Source: F23-B02 sp963625655
Lineage (GTDB): Bacteria; Bacillota; Clostridia; Oscillospirales; Oscillospiraceae
Assembly (NCBI GenBank): GCA_963625655.1
Contig: CAVFTS010000014.1
Span: 1 to 43,920 of the forward strand
Direction: 5' to 3'
DNA length: 43,920 bases
The notes beneath the pieces are model-generated. The model ran no database searches and was not told the origin of the DNA. It worked only from the letters and a program-made list of their open reading frames with translations. Shown one piece after another: positions 15,254 through 22,503 of this stretch (its first letter is position 1; each line of letters starts with the position of its first letter). The position numbers and the translations under genes were made by a program.

Positions 15254-15639
15254 TCGGCGGCCTTCTTTGCATTGACCTTAGAAAGGAACTTTTCGCCGTT
15301 TATGATGAAGCGCTCGTGCGTACCCTTGCCTATAAGACCGCATTCGTCATAGGCGCTGACGTTAAAGACCAGTCTGCGGCGGTCTATCTCCACAAGCTCG
15401 CTCTCGGCTCTGACCTTCATACCGAGCGGAGTGGCGGCGTCGTGGCTGACGCAGAGCTTGGTGCCGACGGTGGCTTCACCCTCGGCAAGATAGGGTGCGA
15501 CGGAGTGAAGTGCGGCTTCCTCCATGAGCGCAACCATGCAGGGGGTGGCGAAAACGTCAAGAGTGCCGCTGCCGGCCGCCTTTGCGGTGTTCGCTTCGGT
15601 GACGACGGTTTCCGCAAGGCCTTTTATTCCGAGTTCCAT
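15250..15639 (-). CDS. Hot-dog-fold thioesterase (FlK-like)
   Basis: 129 residues of the single hot-dog family related to fluoroacetyl-CoA thioesterase. Visible features are VFATPCMVALMEEAAL, holding the Thr and Glu of the family active site, GEATVGTKLCVSHDAATPLG with the His, and a C-terminal strand FVNVSA-like region before GKGTHERFII. Such enzymes hydrolyse acyl-CoA thioesters; the natural acyl group is unknown. The frame extends to 15699, but ATG 15639 has AAAGGAG upstream. First gene of the four-gene unit, with a plausible minus-strand promoter TTGCCA-17-TACTTT just upstream. Confidence 0.85.
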   Translation of the reverse strand: MELGIKGLAETVVTEANTAKAAGSGTLDVFATPCMVALMEEAALHSVAPYLAEGEATVGTKLCVSHDAATPLGMKVRAESELVEIDRRRLVFNVSAYDECGLIGKGTHERFIINGEKFLSKVNAKKAAE

Positions 15640-15640
15640 A

Positions 15641-15669
15641 TTGATTTCTCCTTTAAAATGTGATAATAA
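15641..15669 (+). promoter_or_regulatory. Probable promoter of the Cys/His-rich protein gene
   Basis: TTGATT (15641-15646), 17-nt spacer, TAATAA (15664-15669). It occupies the 89-bp divergent gap to the thioesterase gene. Confidence 0.4.
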
Positions 15670-15728
15670 AAAAGTAACATACACAGCCCGAAATGGCAAG
15701 AATATTTACGAAAATCGGAGGAATGGGC

Positions 15729-16130
15729 ATGAAGGATCTTATGACTGTGAACGTCTATCTGCCGCAGGGCAGAGTGCTTATCTGCGGCGCCTGCCTTGAG
15801 GATACGCACCCGGAGGGATTTTCAAAGCTCAAAGCCGAGGCGGACGAGGTGTACTCCCTGTGCCTGGAGCAGACGCACATAAACATGGCGATAACGAAGA
15901 TCGCCGCAATGCTCGGCACGGGCAGGGTCACGGCGCTGAGCTTTGCGTCCGTCGACCGCTCCCCGCACTGCACCCAGCTCCACTACATAAAGCACGAGAT
16001 CGAGCGCACGATGAAGCTCGACATTCCGGTGAAAAGCTATGTCGTGCCGGACAGGGAGCCGATATTCGTTTCCGACGAGGCGATAGACCTTTCAAAATCT
16101 CTTTCAAAGCTTGCGGAAATTAAGCCTTGA
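15729..16130 (+). CDS. Small Cys/His-rich protein of unknown function
   Basis: 133 residues, not recognised. It has CGAC at 19-22, His27, Cys45, His50, then a cluster His80-Cys81, His85, His89 (PHCTQLHYIKHE), a pattern consistent with a metal site. No signal peptide or membrane helix. Alternative starts exist at 15693 and 15723; ATG 15729 is preferred because GGAGG (15717-15721) is 7 nt away, while 15723 would be only 1 nt away. It is divergent from the thioesterase-ATPase operon, and the MATE promoter overlaps its stop codon. Family neighbourhoods would be needed to name it. Confidence 0.7.
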   Translation: MKDLMTVNVYLPQGRVLICGACLEDTHPEGFSKLKAEADEVYSLCLEQTHINMAITKIAAMLGTGRVTALSFASVDRSPHCTQLHYIKHEIERTMKLDIPVKSYVVPDREPIFVSDEAIDLSKSLSKLAEIKP

Positions 16131-16154
16131 CAAAAGCGTTTTGAGTGTTAAAAT
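16127..16154 (+). promoter_or_regulatory. Promoter of the MATE exporter gene
   Basis: TTGACA (16127-16132), 16-nt spacer, TAAAAT (16149-16154). The -35 box includes the stop codon of the preceding gene. Confidence 0.72.
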
Positions 16155-16187
16155 AGCACTTCACAGAATGATTCGGGGGTGAGTGTT

Positions 16188-17537
16188 ATGGCAGCGGATA
16201 CCGCTTATATGACGCAGGGAAATCTGCCGAAGCAGATACTTCGTTTTTCCGCACCGCTGATGCTTTCAAACGTGCTTCAGGTGCTTTTCAATATGTCGGA
16301 CATTGCGGTCGTCGGACAGTTTGCGGGAGCGGAGGCGCTGGGCGCCGTCGGCTCGACCGCAACGCTGGTGTTTCTGTTCACCGGCTTTCTCATCGGCATC
16401 GGCAACGGCATAAACGCCCGCACCGCAATGTACCTCGGCTCCCGAAGCGAGCGTGACACGGAGGAGACGGTGCATACCTCGTGCATACTTTCGGCACTCA
16501 TCGGCGTGCTCCTGCTTATTATCGGCGTCGTTTTCGCCCGTCCGCTGCTGGAGCTTTTAAACACCAAGGATGAGCTTATAGACGGTGCCTGTCTGTACCT
16601 CAGAATATATTTCCTCGGTATGCCGGCGCTTGCGCTGTACAACTTCGGCAACGCCGTGTTCAGCGCTGCGGGAAACACGAAAAAGCCGCTTGTTTACCTG
16701 CTTATCGCCGGCGTTATCAATGTGCTGCTGAACCTGTTTTTCGTCATCGTCTGCGGACTTGACGTTGCGGGCGTTGCGATAGCAAGTGCGGTGTCGCAGT
16801 ATGTGTCTGCGATACTCATAATCTCCGCCCTCCTGCGCACGGGTGAGAGCTACCGTCTGAGATTTTCAAAGCTCCGGCTCTGCCGGGACAAATCGAGGTC
16901 TGTTTTGTCGCTCGGCATACCGTCCGGGCTGCAAAACTCGATATTTGCGATAGCAAACCTCTTTATTCAGAGCGGCATCAACAGCTTTGATGCGGTCATC
17001 GTCGAGGGCAATTCCGCAGCTGCGAATGCCGACAGCCTTGTGTACGACGTTATGGCGGCGTTTTACATCGCCTGCTCAAGCTTTATGGGGCAAAACTACG
17101 GCGCCGGGAACCGTGACAGGGTGCTTAAAAGCTACGGCGTGTGCCTTTTCTATTCCTTTGCAATCGGTGCGATACTCGGTTTACTTATGGTGTTCTTCGG
17201 CGAGAGCTTCCTGTCGGTGTTCAGCTCCGACCGTGAGGTCATCGAAGCGGGCATGATAAGACTCAGGGTCATGGGCTACTGCTATGCGTTCTCCGCATTC
17301 ATGGACTGCACCATAGCGGCGTCGAGGGGACTCGGCAAGAGTGCGATACCCATGCTGCTGGTGTTCCTCGGCTCCTGCGTTTTCCGTGTTGCGTGGGTCT
17401 ACACCGTATTTGCGCACTTCGGAACGCTTGAGTCGCTGTATCTGCTGTTCATCTTCTCGTGGGTCATAACGGCAATCGCCGAGATGCTGTACTTCTTCCT
17501 TGCCGCAGTGAAAAAACAGCTCCCGAAAACGGCATAA
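16188..17537 (+). CDS. MATE-family multidrug/metabolite exporter
   Basis: 449 residues, about twelve transmembrane helices in two related halves. Typical MATE features: an N-terminal LPKQILRFSAPLMLSNVLQV, helix 1-2 region FNMSDIAVVGQFAGAEALGAVG split over the loop, and the equivalent second-half helices beginning near SLGIPSGLQNSIFAIANL. These are Na+- or H+-coupled exporters of cationic drugs or metabolites. ATG 16188 is favoured over the in-frame GTG 16179 because GGGGGTGAG lies just before it. Monocistronic, closed by a perfect bidirectional terminator. Confidence 0.93.
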   Translation: MAADTAYMTQGNLPKQILRFSAPLMLSNVLQVLFNMSDIAVVGQFAGAEALGAVGSTATLVFLFTGFLIGIGNGINARTAMYLGSRSERDTEETVHTSCILSALIGVLLLIIGVVFARPLLELLNTKDELIDGACLYLRIYFLGMPALALYNFGNAVFSAAGNTKKPLVYLLIAGVINVLLNLFFVIVCGLDVAGVAIASAVSQYVSAILIISALLRTGESYRLRFSKLRLCRDKSRSVLSLGIPSGLQNSIFAIANLFIQSGINSFDAVIVEGNSAAANADSLVYDVMAAFYIACSSFMGQNYGAGNRDRVLKSYGVCLFYSFAIGAILGLLMVFFGESFLSVFSSDREVIEAGMIRLRVMGYCYAFSAFMDCTIAASRGLGKSAIPMLLVFLGSCVFRVAWVYTVFAHFGTLESLYLLFIFSWVITAIAEMLYFFLAAVKKQLPKTA

Positions 17538-17547
17538 CGGCATAAAA

Positions 17548-17592
17548 GCAACGAAAAAATCGTCTGCCAGCGGCAGACGATTTTTTCGTTGC
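17548..17592. terminator. Very strong bidirectional terminator
   Basis: A 45-bp perfect inverted repeat: two 21-bp arms (17548-17568 and 17572-17592) around AGC. The core CGTCTGCC/GGCAGACG is flanked by A6 and T6. It separates the convergent MATE and aminotransferase genes. Confidence 0.95.
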
Positions 17593-17602
17593 TATGTTAA
17601 AA

Positions 17603-18790
17603 TTACTTCTTGATGTTCTCTTTGATGACCTGTCCGAGAATGGTCATGCCCTTCTCGATTTTCTCCTCGGTCATTGCGGAGTAGTTGAGGCGGATGCAGT
17701 TGTTGTGGCCTGCGTCGGGGAAGAAGCCGTCACCGGGAACGTAAGCAACGTTGCGCTCAAGGCACTGCTTTGCCATCTCGTTGGTGTTGATGTATTCGGG
17801 AAGCTCAACCCAAGTGAACAGACCGCCGTTGGGGTGAGTGAACTTTGCCTCGGGCGGGAACTCTCTTTCCATGGTCTGGATCATAACGTCACGGCGCTTG
17901 CGGTAGCAATCCTTGATGGCAGCAACGTGCTCGTCGAGGTCGAACATGTCGATGAACTTGGAGACAACGAGCTGAGCCTCGGTGGAAGCCTGAAGGGAGG
18001 CTGCCTGTGCGAGGAAGTTGTACTTGCGGAGGATCTCGCCGTCGGCGCAGACCCAACCGAGACGGTAGCCGGGAGCGAGGATCTTGGAGAAGGTGCCGAG
18101 GAATACGACAAGACCCTTGGTATCCATGCTCTTGAGTGCGGGGAGGTACTCGCCTTCGAAGCGAAGCTCGCCGTAGGGGTTATCCTCGATGACGGGGACT
18201 TCGTACTTGTTGATGATCTCCATGAACTTCTCACGACGCTCCATGGGCCAGGTGCGGCCGGACGGATTCTGGAAGTCGGGGATGACATAGATCATCTTGA
18301 CGCTGTCGTTGGTGGCGAGAACCTTTTCAAGCTCTTCCATGATCATGCCGTCGCCGTCGGTGGGGATAGCGACGAAGTTGGGCTCGCAAGCCTTGAATGC
18401 GTTGAGAGCGCCGAGGTAGGACGGGCTTTCGATGATGATGGTGTCGCCCTTGTCGCAGAAGACACGGGCGGAGTAATCGAGACCCTGCTGAGAGCCGGAG
18501 GTCACAAGAATGTTGTCAGCGGTGGTCTTGATGTTGAGCTTTGCAGCCATGCGGTCTGCGATCTGCTGACGGAAATGCTCGAAGCCGTTGGTGCTGGAGT
18601 ACTGGAGAGCGACCTTGCCCTTCTCGTCCATGACGGCGTCGGTAGCGGCCTTGATCTTGTCAACGGGGAAGAGCTCGGGGGCGGGCATACCGCCTGCGAA
18701 AGAGAGAACCTCAGGCTTGTTGGCAAGAGCGAGAAGCTCACGAATTGCGGAACCCTTAAGAAGGTTCATTCTGCTTGCAAATTTAACCAT
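17603..18790 (-). CDS. PLP-dependent class I/II aminotransferase (2-aminoadipate/aromatic type)
   Basis: 395 residues, fold type I. The PLP lysine is Lys236 in LGTFSKILAPGYRLGW, with Asn175 (DFQNPSG) and Asp203/Tyr206 (EDNPYGEL) contacting the cofactor, and Arg near the C-terminus (NCIRLNYS) binding the substrate carboxylate. Sequence style matches the PLP-dependent domain shared by LysN-like 2-aminoadipate aminotransferases and MocR regulators, but no DNA-binding domain is present. It transfers amino groups among 2-oxo acids; the exact substrate is not decided. AGGAGG ribosome site. Preceded by an unusual long palindromic leader. Confidence 0.92.
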   Translation of the reverse strand: MVKFASRMNLLKGSAIRELLALANKPEVLSFAGGMPAPELFPVDKIKAATDAVMDEKGKVALQYSSTNGFEHFRQQIADRMAAKLNIKTTADNILVTSGSQQGLDYSARVFCDKGDTIIIESPSYLGALNAFKACEPNFVAIPTDGDGMIMEELEKVLATNDSVKMIYVIPDFQNPSGRTWPMERREKFMEIINKYEVPVIEDNPYGELRFEGEYLPALKSMDTKGLVVFLGTFSKILAPGYRLGWVCADGEILRKYNFLAQAASLQASTEAQLVVSKFIDMFDLDEHVAAIKDCYRKRRDVMIQTMEREFPPEAKFTHPNGGLFTWVELPEYINTNEMAKQCLERNVAYVPGDGFFPDAGHNNCIRLNYSAMTEEKIEKGMTILGQVIKENIKK

Positions 18791-18826
18791 GATTTATTTC
18801 CTCCTGTTTTTTTGAGCATCGGCGGC

Positions 18827-18922
18827 GTAAACCGCAGGGGAAAGAACGGCTCGTTCGGCACAGCGTGAAACAGCACGAAAAAGCCCGCTTATCCCGGAGC
18901 CGTTTTTTCCCGTGCGGTTTAC
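18827..18922 (-). other. 96-nt long imperfect palindrome in the aminotransferase leader
   Basis: Outer arms GTAAACCGC (18827-18835) and GCGGTTTAC (18914-18922) pair. They are followed inward by GGGGAAAG against TTTTTTCCC and by AACGGCTC (18845-18852) against GAGCCGTT (18897-18904). The result is a stem of about 23 bp with small internal loops and a 44-nt loop. In the minus-strand mRNA it would form shortly before the ribosome site of the aminotransferase. It may be an attenuator, an mRNA stabiliser or a small mobile (MITE-like) element. Confidence 0.65.
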
Positions 18923-19094
18923 CGGCCACAGATGCGCACTATGGTTATATTTAATCACAATTGTCGGCGTTTGTAAACAAGTCTTGATCAAAATAAGCGC
19001 CGATTTAACGAAATCAACAAAAAATGTTGCAATTTTTAGACATTTTGCCATTTCAGATGCCTGAAATTACCTTAAAAATAAACTTGGCCACGGA

Positions 19095-19123
19095 TTGAAA
19101 GGCGGAGCAAAATGGTGTAAAAT
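19095..19123 (+). promoter_or_regulatory. Promoter of hemZ
   Basis: TTGAAA (19095-19100), 17-nt spacer, TAAAAT (19118-19123), 36 nt before ATG 19159. Confidence 0.7.
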
Positions 19124-19158
19124 ATTTGTTATGCATTTTGCGCTTTAAGGAGTCTGTC

Positions 19159-20637
19159 ATGAAGCTGTACCTGTATGGGCATGATTATAAATATGCGGTC
19201 GAGCAGATGCTGCTGACGCTGTATCCCGACGAAAGGCCGAGCTACCCGGAGGGTAAGCCTTGCGGCGACCGTGCGGAGGTGCGTCTGCACGAGGGCAGGG
19301 AACGAACCACCGCCACCTGCCGGCTCGTGATCGGCGGCAGGGAGAGTCTCGGCAGAAGCTCGTTTAAAAACGGACTTGCGCAGGACGGGGTGAGCCGTGA
19401 CAGCCACTGCTCACGCATAATTAAGAACGCATTTTACGCCGCAGCGCTCAAGGCGGGACATGAGACGCCGCCGTGGGGGTCACTGACGGGGGTGCGCCCC
19501 GGAAAGCTTTTCTGCTCCATCGCCGCCTCCGGCGGTGAAAAGGCTGCGGTGCACAGCTTTATCCGTGACTACGGCGTTTCGCCGGAGCGCACGGAGCTTT
19601 GCCGAAAAACCTCCGCCGTGACCGAGGAGGTCAGAGCCTCACTCGGCGAAAACGACGTATGCCTGTACGTCGGAATACCCTTCTGCCCGACGAGGTGCAA
19701 CTATTGCAGCTTCGTCAGTCAATCGGTAGAAAAGAGCATGAAGCTCATCCCGCCCTTTCTCGATGCGCTCATGCTTGAGATAGAAGCGCTCGCAAGGGCG
19801 GTAAATACTTCGGGCAGGCGCATCATATCTATTTACATGGGCGGCGGTACGCCGACGACGCTCAGCGCTTCTCAGCTTGACAGGCTCTGCACTGAGCTTG
19901 AGCGCCGCTTTGACCTTGCGGCTCTGCGTGAGTACACCGTGGAGGCGGGCAGACCCGACACCATAACGGAGGAGAAGCTCCGTGTTCTCAGGGCGCACGG
20001 CGTTGACCGTGTGAGCGTGAACCCGCAGACGATGTGCGACGGCGTGCTGGAGGCGATCGGCAGGCAGCACTCGGCGAAGGACGTTTGCGACGCACTCGAA
20101 AAGGTGCGCACGGTCGGCGGCATGGCGGTCAACATGGACCTCATAGCCGGACTGAGCACGGACACGGTGCAGGGCTTTGAGTACAGCCTGAGGAAGGTGC
20201 TTTCCCTCGACCCCGAAAACGTGACGGTACACACGTTGTCGCTCAAAAACGGCAGCCGGATAAGTCTTGAGGGCAGCCGTCTGCCGACGGGCGCCGAGGT
20301 TGGCGAGATGCTTGCCGTCGCATCGAGGCTGCTGCCGGAGGCGGGCTATGCGCCCTACTACCTGTATCGGCAGAAGTTCATGTCCGGCGGCTTTGAGAAT
20401 CTCGGCTGGACAAAGGCGGGGAACGTAAATCTGTACAACGTGTGCATCATGGAGGAGCTTTGCCCGATACTCGCCCTCGGCGGCGGCGGAAGCACGAAGC
20501 TCACCCGCACGGACGGTGGCCGCAGCGAAAGAATATTCGCACCCAAGTACCCCTCGGAGTACATTTCGGGCATCGAAAAGGTGTGCGGCGATAAGGACAA
20601 AATATCGGATTTTTTTAAGGGATATCAGGAGGGCTAA
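19159..20637 (+). CDS. hemZ: Oxygen-independent coproporphyrinogen III dehydrogenase HemZ-like
   Basis: 492 residues. The radical SAM signature FCPTRCNYCSF places the three cluster cysteines at 176, 180 and 183, followed by YMGGGTPTTL and the HemN-like VEAGRPDTIT and VSVNPQTM strands. The extra N-terminal domain (1-165) ending SLTGVRPGK is typical of HemZ rather than HemN. The HemN group decarboxylates coproporphyrinogen III in anaerobic haem synthesis, but no other haem gene is nearby, so HemZ in this organism could act on another substrate. Start chosen for AAGGAG at 19147-19152. A uridine-kinase-like gene starts 4 nt after the stop, so the two form an operon. Confidence 0.9.
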   Translation: MKLYLYGHDYKYAVEQMLLTLYPDERPSYPEGKPCGDRAEVRLHEGRERTTATCRLVIGGRESLGRSSFKNGLAQDGVSRDSHCSRIIKNAFYAAALKAGHETPPWGSLTGVRPGKLFCSIAASGGEKAAVHSFIRDYGVSPERTELCRKTSAVTEEVRASLGENDVCLYVGIPFCPTRCNYCSFVSQSVEKSMKLIPPFLDALMLEIEALARAVNTSGRRIISIYMGGGTPTTLSASQLDRLCTELERRFDLAALREYTVEAGRPDTITEEKLRVLRAHGVDRVSVNPQTMCDGVLEAIGRQHSAKDVCDALEKVRTVGGMAVNMDLIAGLSTDTVQGFEYSLRKVLSLDPENVTVHTLSLKNGSRISLEGSRLPTGAEVGEMLAVASRLLPEAGYAPYYLYRQKFMSGGFENLGWTKAGNVNLYNVCIMEELCPILALGGGGSTKLTRTDGGRSERIFAPKYPSEYISGIEKVCGDKDKISDFFKGYQEG

Positions 20638-20641
20638 CAAT

Positions 20642-21574
20642 ATGGCATACGAGCTGAAGGACATAAATTTCAAAACGGTAGCCGACCCCAAGGGCTTTAT
20701 AGAGGAGTGCGATGCCGCCTACGATGCGCAGGTGAAGGACGCCGCCGGAAGGATACTTGAAAACAGCCGCCGCAGCCCCATAGTGCTGCTGTCGGGCCCG
20801 TCCGGAAGCGGCAAGACCACGACCGCAAGGAAGATCAGCGAGGAGCTGGAGCGCCGTGGCTGCCGTGCGCACTACGTCGGTATGGACGATTATTTCAAGA
20901 CCGTCGATCCGAGTACCGCACCCCGCACACCTGAGGGTGAGATCGACCTTGAGTCGCCGCTGTGCCTTGACATGAAGCTTCTAAACGAACACTTCACCAT
21001 GCTCGCCGAGGGCAAGCGCATATTCGTCCCCAAGTACGAGTTCTCACGCCGTATGAGGGTGGTGGAGCCGTCGAAGTCCATAAAGCTCAAAAAGGACGAG
21101 ATTGTCGTTTTCGAGGGCATTCATGCGCTAAACGACATGATAACCGAGCGCCACCCGGACGCATTCAAGCTCTACATTTCCGCAAGGAGCAACGTCGTGT
21201 TCGGCGATACCATGGTGTTCAAGGGAACCTGGGCAAGGCTCGTGCGCCGCACCGTGCGTGACTTTAATTTCCGAGGTGCCGACCCGGCGGTGACGATGTC
21301 CATGTGGGCGAACGTCCGCCGAGGCGAAAAGGCGAACATCTCGCCTTTTAAGAACAAGGCGAATTTCATGTTCGACTCCGTGTTCCCCTATGAGTTCGCA
21401 GTGATGAACAAAACGGCGACGAAGCTGTTTTCGTCCATCCCGGAGGGCATCGAGCGCTACGACGAGCTGCGCCGTGTGCTGCCGGCGCTCCAGCTTTTCG
21501 GTAACATCGACGAAAGCCTCGTCGCACCCGATGCGATGATACGGGAATTCATCGGCGGCGGAGAGTACGAATAA
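20642..21574 (+). CDS. Uridine kinase-like P-loop nucleoside kinase
   Basis: 310 residues. N-terminal helical segment, Walker A GPSGSGKT at 52-59, YVGMDDYF (DxDxF-like, substrate binding), and Walker B-like IVVFEGIHALND. This is the uridine/phosphoribulokinase family; the usual reaction is phosphorylation of uridine or cytidine by ATP or GTP. It is longer than a simple Udk (about 210), as seen in the clostridial kinases that follow hemZ. The frame is open from 20516, but ATG 20642 has GGAGGG 8 nt before it and avoids overlap with hemZ. Confidence 0.88.
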   Translation: MAYELKDINFKTVADPKGFIEECDAAYDAQVKDAAGRILENSRRSPIVLLSGPSGSGKTTTARKISEELERRGCRAHYVGMDDYFKTVDPSTAPRTPEGEIDLESPLCLDMKLLNEHFTMLAEGKRIFVPKYEFSRRMRVVEPSKSIKLKKDEIVVFEGIHALNDMITERHPDAFKLYISARSNVVFGDTMVFKGTWARLVRRTVRDFNFRGADPAVTMSMWANVRRGEKANISPFKNKANFMFDSVFPYEFAVMNKTATKLFSSIPEGIERYDELRRVLPALQLFGNIDESLVAPDAMIREFIGGGEYE

Positions 21575-21580
21575 TGAAAA

Positions 21581-21611
21581 GGTCCGAAGGCATTGCCTTT
21601 GGACCTTTTTT
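21581..21611. terminator. Terminator between the kinase gene and sigG
   Basis: GGTCC-G-AAGGC (21581-21591), loop ATT, GCCTT-T-GGACC (21595-21605), then T6. It reaches into the last codon of sigG on the opposite strand. Confidence 0.85.
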
Positions 21612-22383
21612 ACTCAAGCTCTTTTTTTATTCTTGTAATGGCGTTTTTTTCGAGGCGGGAGACCTGCGCCTGACTTATGCCGATTGCCTTTGCGACCTCG
21701 GTCTGGGTCTTGCCCTCGTAAAAGCGCAGGGCGAGAATGCTTTTCTCCCTCGGACTGAGGTGCGACACCGCCTCGCCGAGAGCGATCTGCTCAAGCCAAT
21801 GCTCGTCCGTGTTGCGGTTGTCGCCGATTTGATCCATGACGCAGACGCTCTCGCCCGAATCGCTGTAAACGGGGTCGTAGAGCGAAACGGGGTCGCAGAT
21901 GGCGTCCATCGCAAAAACGACCTCGCTCTTTTTGATGGAAAGCTCCCTTGCGATGCTTTCCAAGTCCGGCTCACGACCCTGCTGCGCCGTGAGCTTTTCC
22001 TTTGCCTGAAGCACACGGTACGCCGTGTCACGCATGGAGCGGGAGACACGCAGCACCCCGTGGTCACGCAGAAAGCGCCGCAGCTCGCCGGAGATCATCG
22101 GCACCCCGTAGGTGGAAAAGCGCACGTTCTGCGTTAGATCGAAGCAGTCGATGGCCTTGATAAGCCCGATGACGCCGACCTGAAACAGGTCATCCATGCT
22201 CTCGCCTCTGCCCGCAAACTTCTGAATGACGGACAGCACCAGCCGGAGATTGCCCGATATCAGTCTGTCTCGTGCCTTTTCATCGCCGCTTTGCGCTGCG
22301 GCGATGAGCGGGCGAACCTCGGAGCTTTTGATAAGCGGCAGCCTTGATGTATTTACGCCGCACAGCTCGACCTTGCCTTGCAT
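21610..22383 (-). CDS. sigG: Forespore-specific RNA polymerase sigma factor sigma-G
   Basis: 257 residues. The start KVELCGVNTSRLP is the SigG-specific N-terminal tag, followed by region 2 (NLRLVLSVIQKFAGRGE, DDLFQVGVIGLIKAID, FSTYGVPMISGELRRFLRD), region 3 and the region 4 helix-turn-helix (GKTQTEVAKAIGISQAQVSRLEK). Sigma-G drives late forespore genes, so the organism carries the sporulation programme. In Bacillus sigG sits behind spoIIGA-sigE; here it stands alone, downstream of a transporter and convergent with a kinase gene. AGGAGAG precedes ATG 22383. I could not point to a convincing sigma-F/G promoter in 22384-22458. Confidence 0.97.
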   Translation of the reverse strand: MQGKVELCGVNTSRLPLIKSSEVRPLIAAAQSGDEKARDRLISGNLRLVLSVIQKFAGRGESMDDLFQVGVIGLIKAIDCFDLTQNVRFSTYGVPMISGELRRFLRDHGVLRVSRSMRDTAYRVLQAKEKLTAQQGREPDLESIARELSIKKSEVVFAMDAICDPVSLYDPVYSDSGESVCVMDQIGDNRNTDEHWLEQIALGEAVSHLSPREKSILALRFYEGKTQTEVAKAIGISQAQVSRLEKNAITRIKKELE

Positions 22384-22458
22384 AGCATCACTCTCCTAAG
22401 TGACGCTATTATTTCCCTGACCGACCGCTTTTATCCGCCGATGCTATTTTACGGACGC

Positions 22459-22487
22459 AAAAAAGGCACCCGATGGGTGCCTTTTTT
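22459..22487. terminator. Perfect terminator between the NSS transporter and sigG
   Basis: AAAAAAGGCACCC and GGGTGCCTTTTTT around GAT: 13-bp stem with T6 on the minus strand. It isolates sigG from transporter transcription. Confidence 0.93.
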
Positions 22488-22503
22488 ATGTATTGGTATT
22501 AGC

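Larger units (their letters stand above)
18791..19158. other. 368-bp divergent intergenic region
   Basis: It holds the 96-nt palindrome, a possible minus-strand promoter for the aminotransferase (TTTACA, 18-nt spacer, TAAATA, around 18950-18980), and the plus-strand hemZ promoter at 19095-19123. No ORF is supported in it. Confidence 0.6.

Noticed and set aside
17594..18868. A 424-codon open frame opposite the aminotransferase gene
   Set aside because: The minus-strand protein has the complete PLP-site; the plus frame begins in the terminator hairpin and shows no motif.
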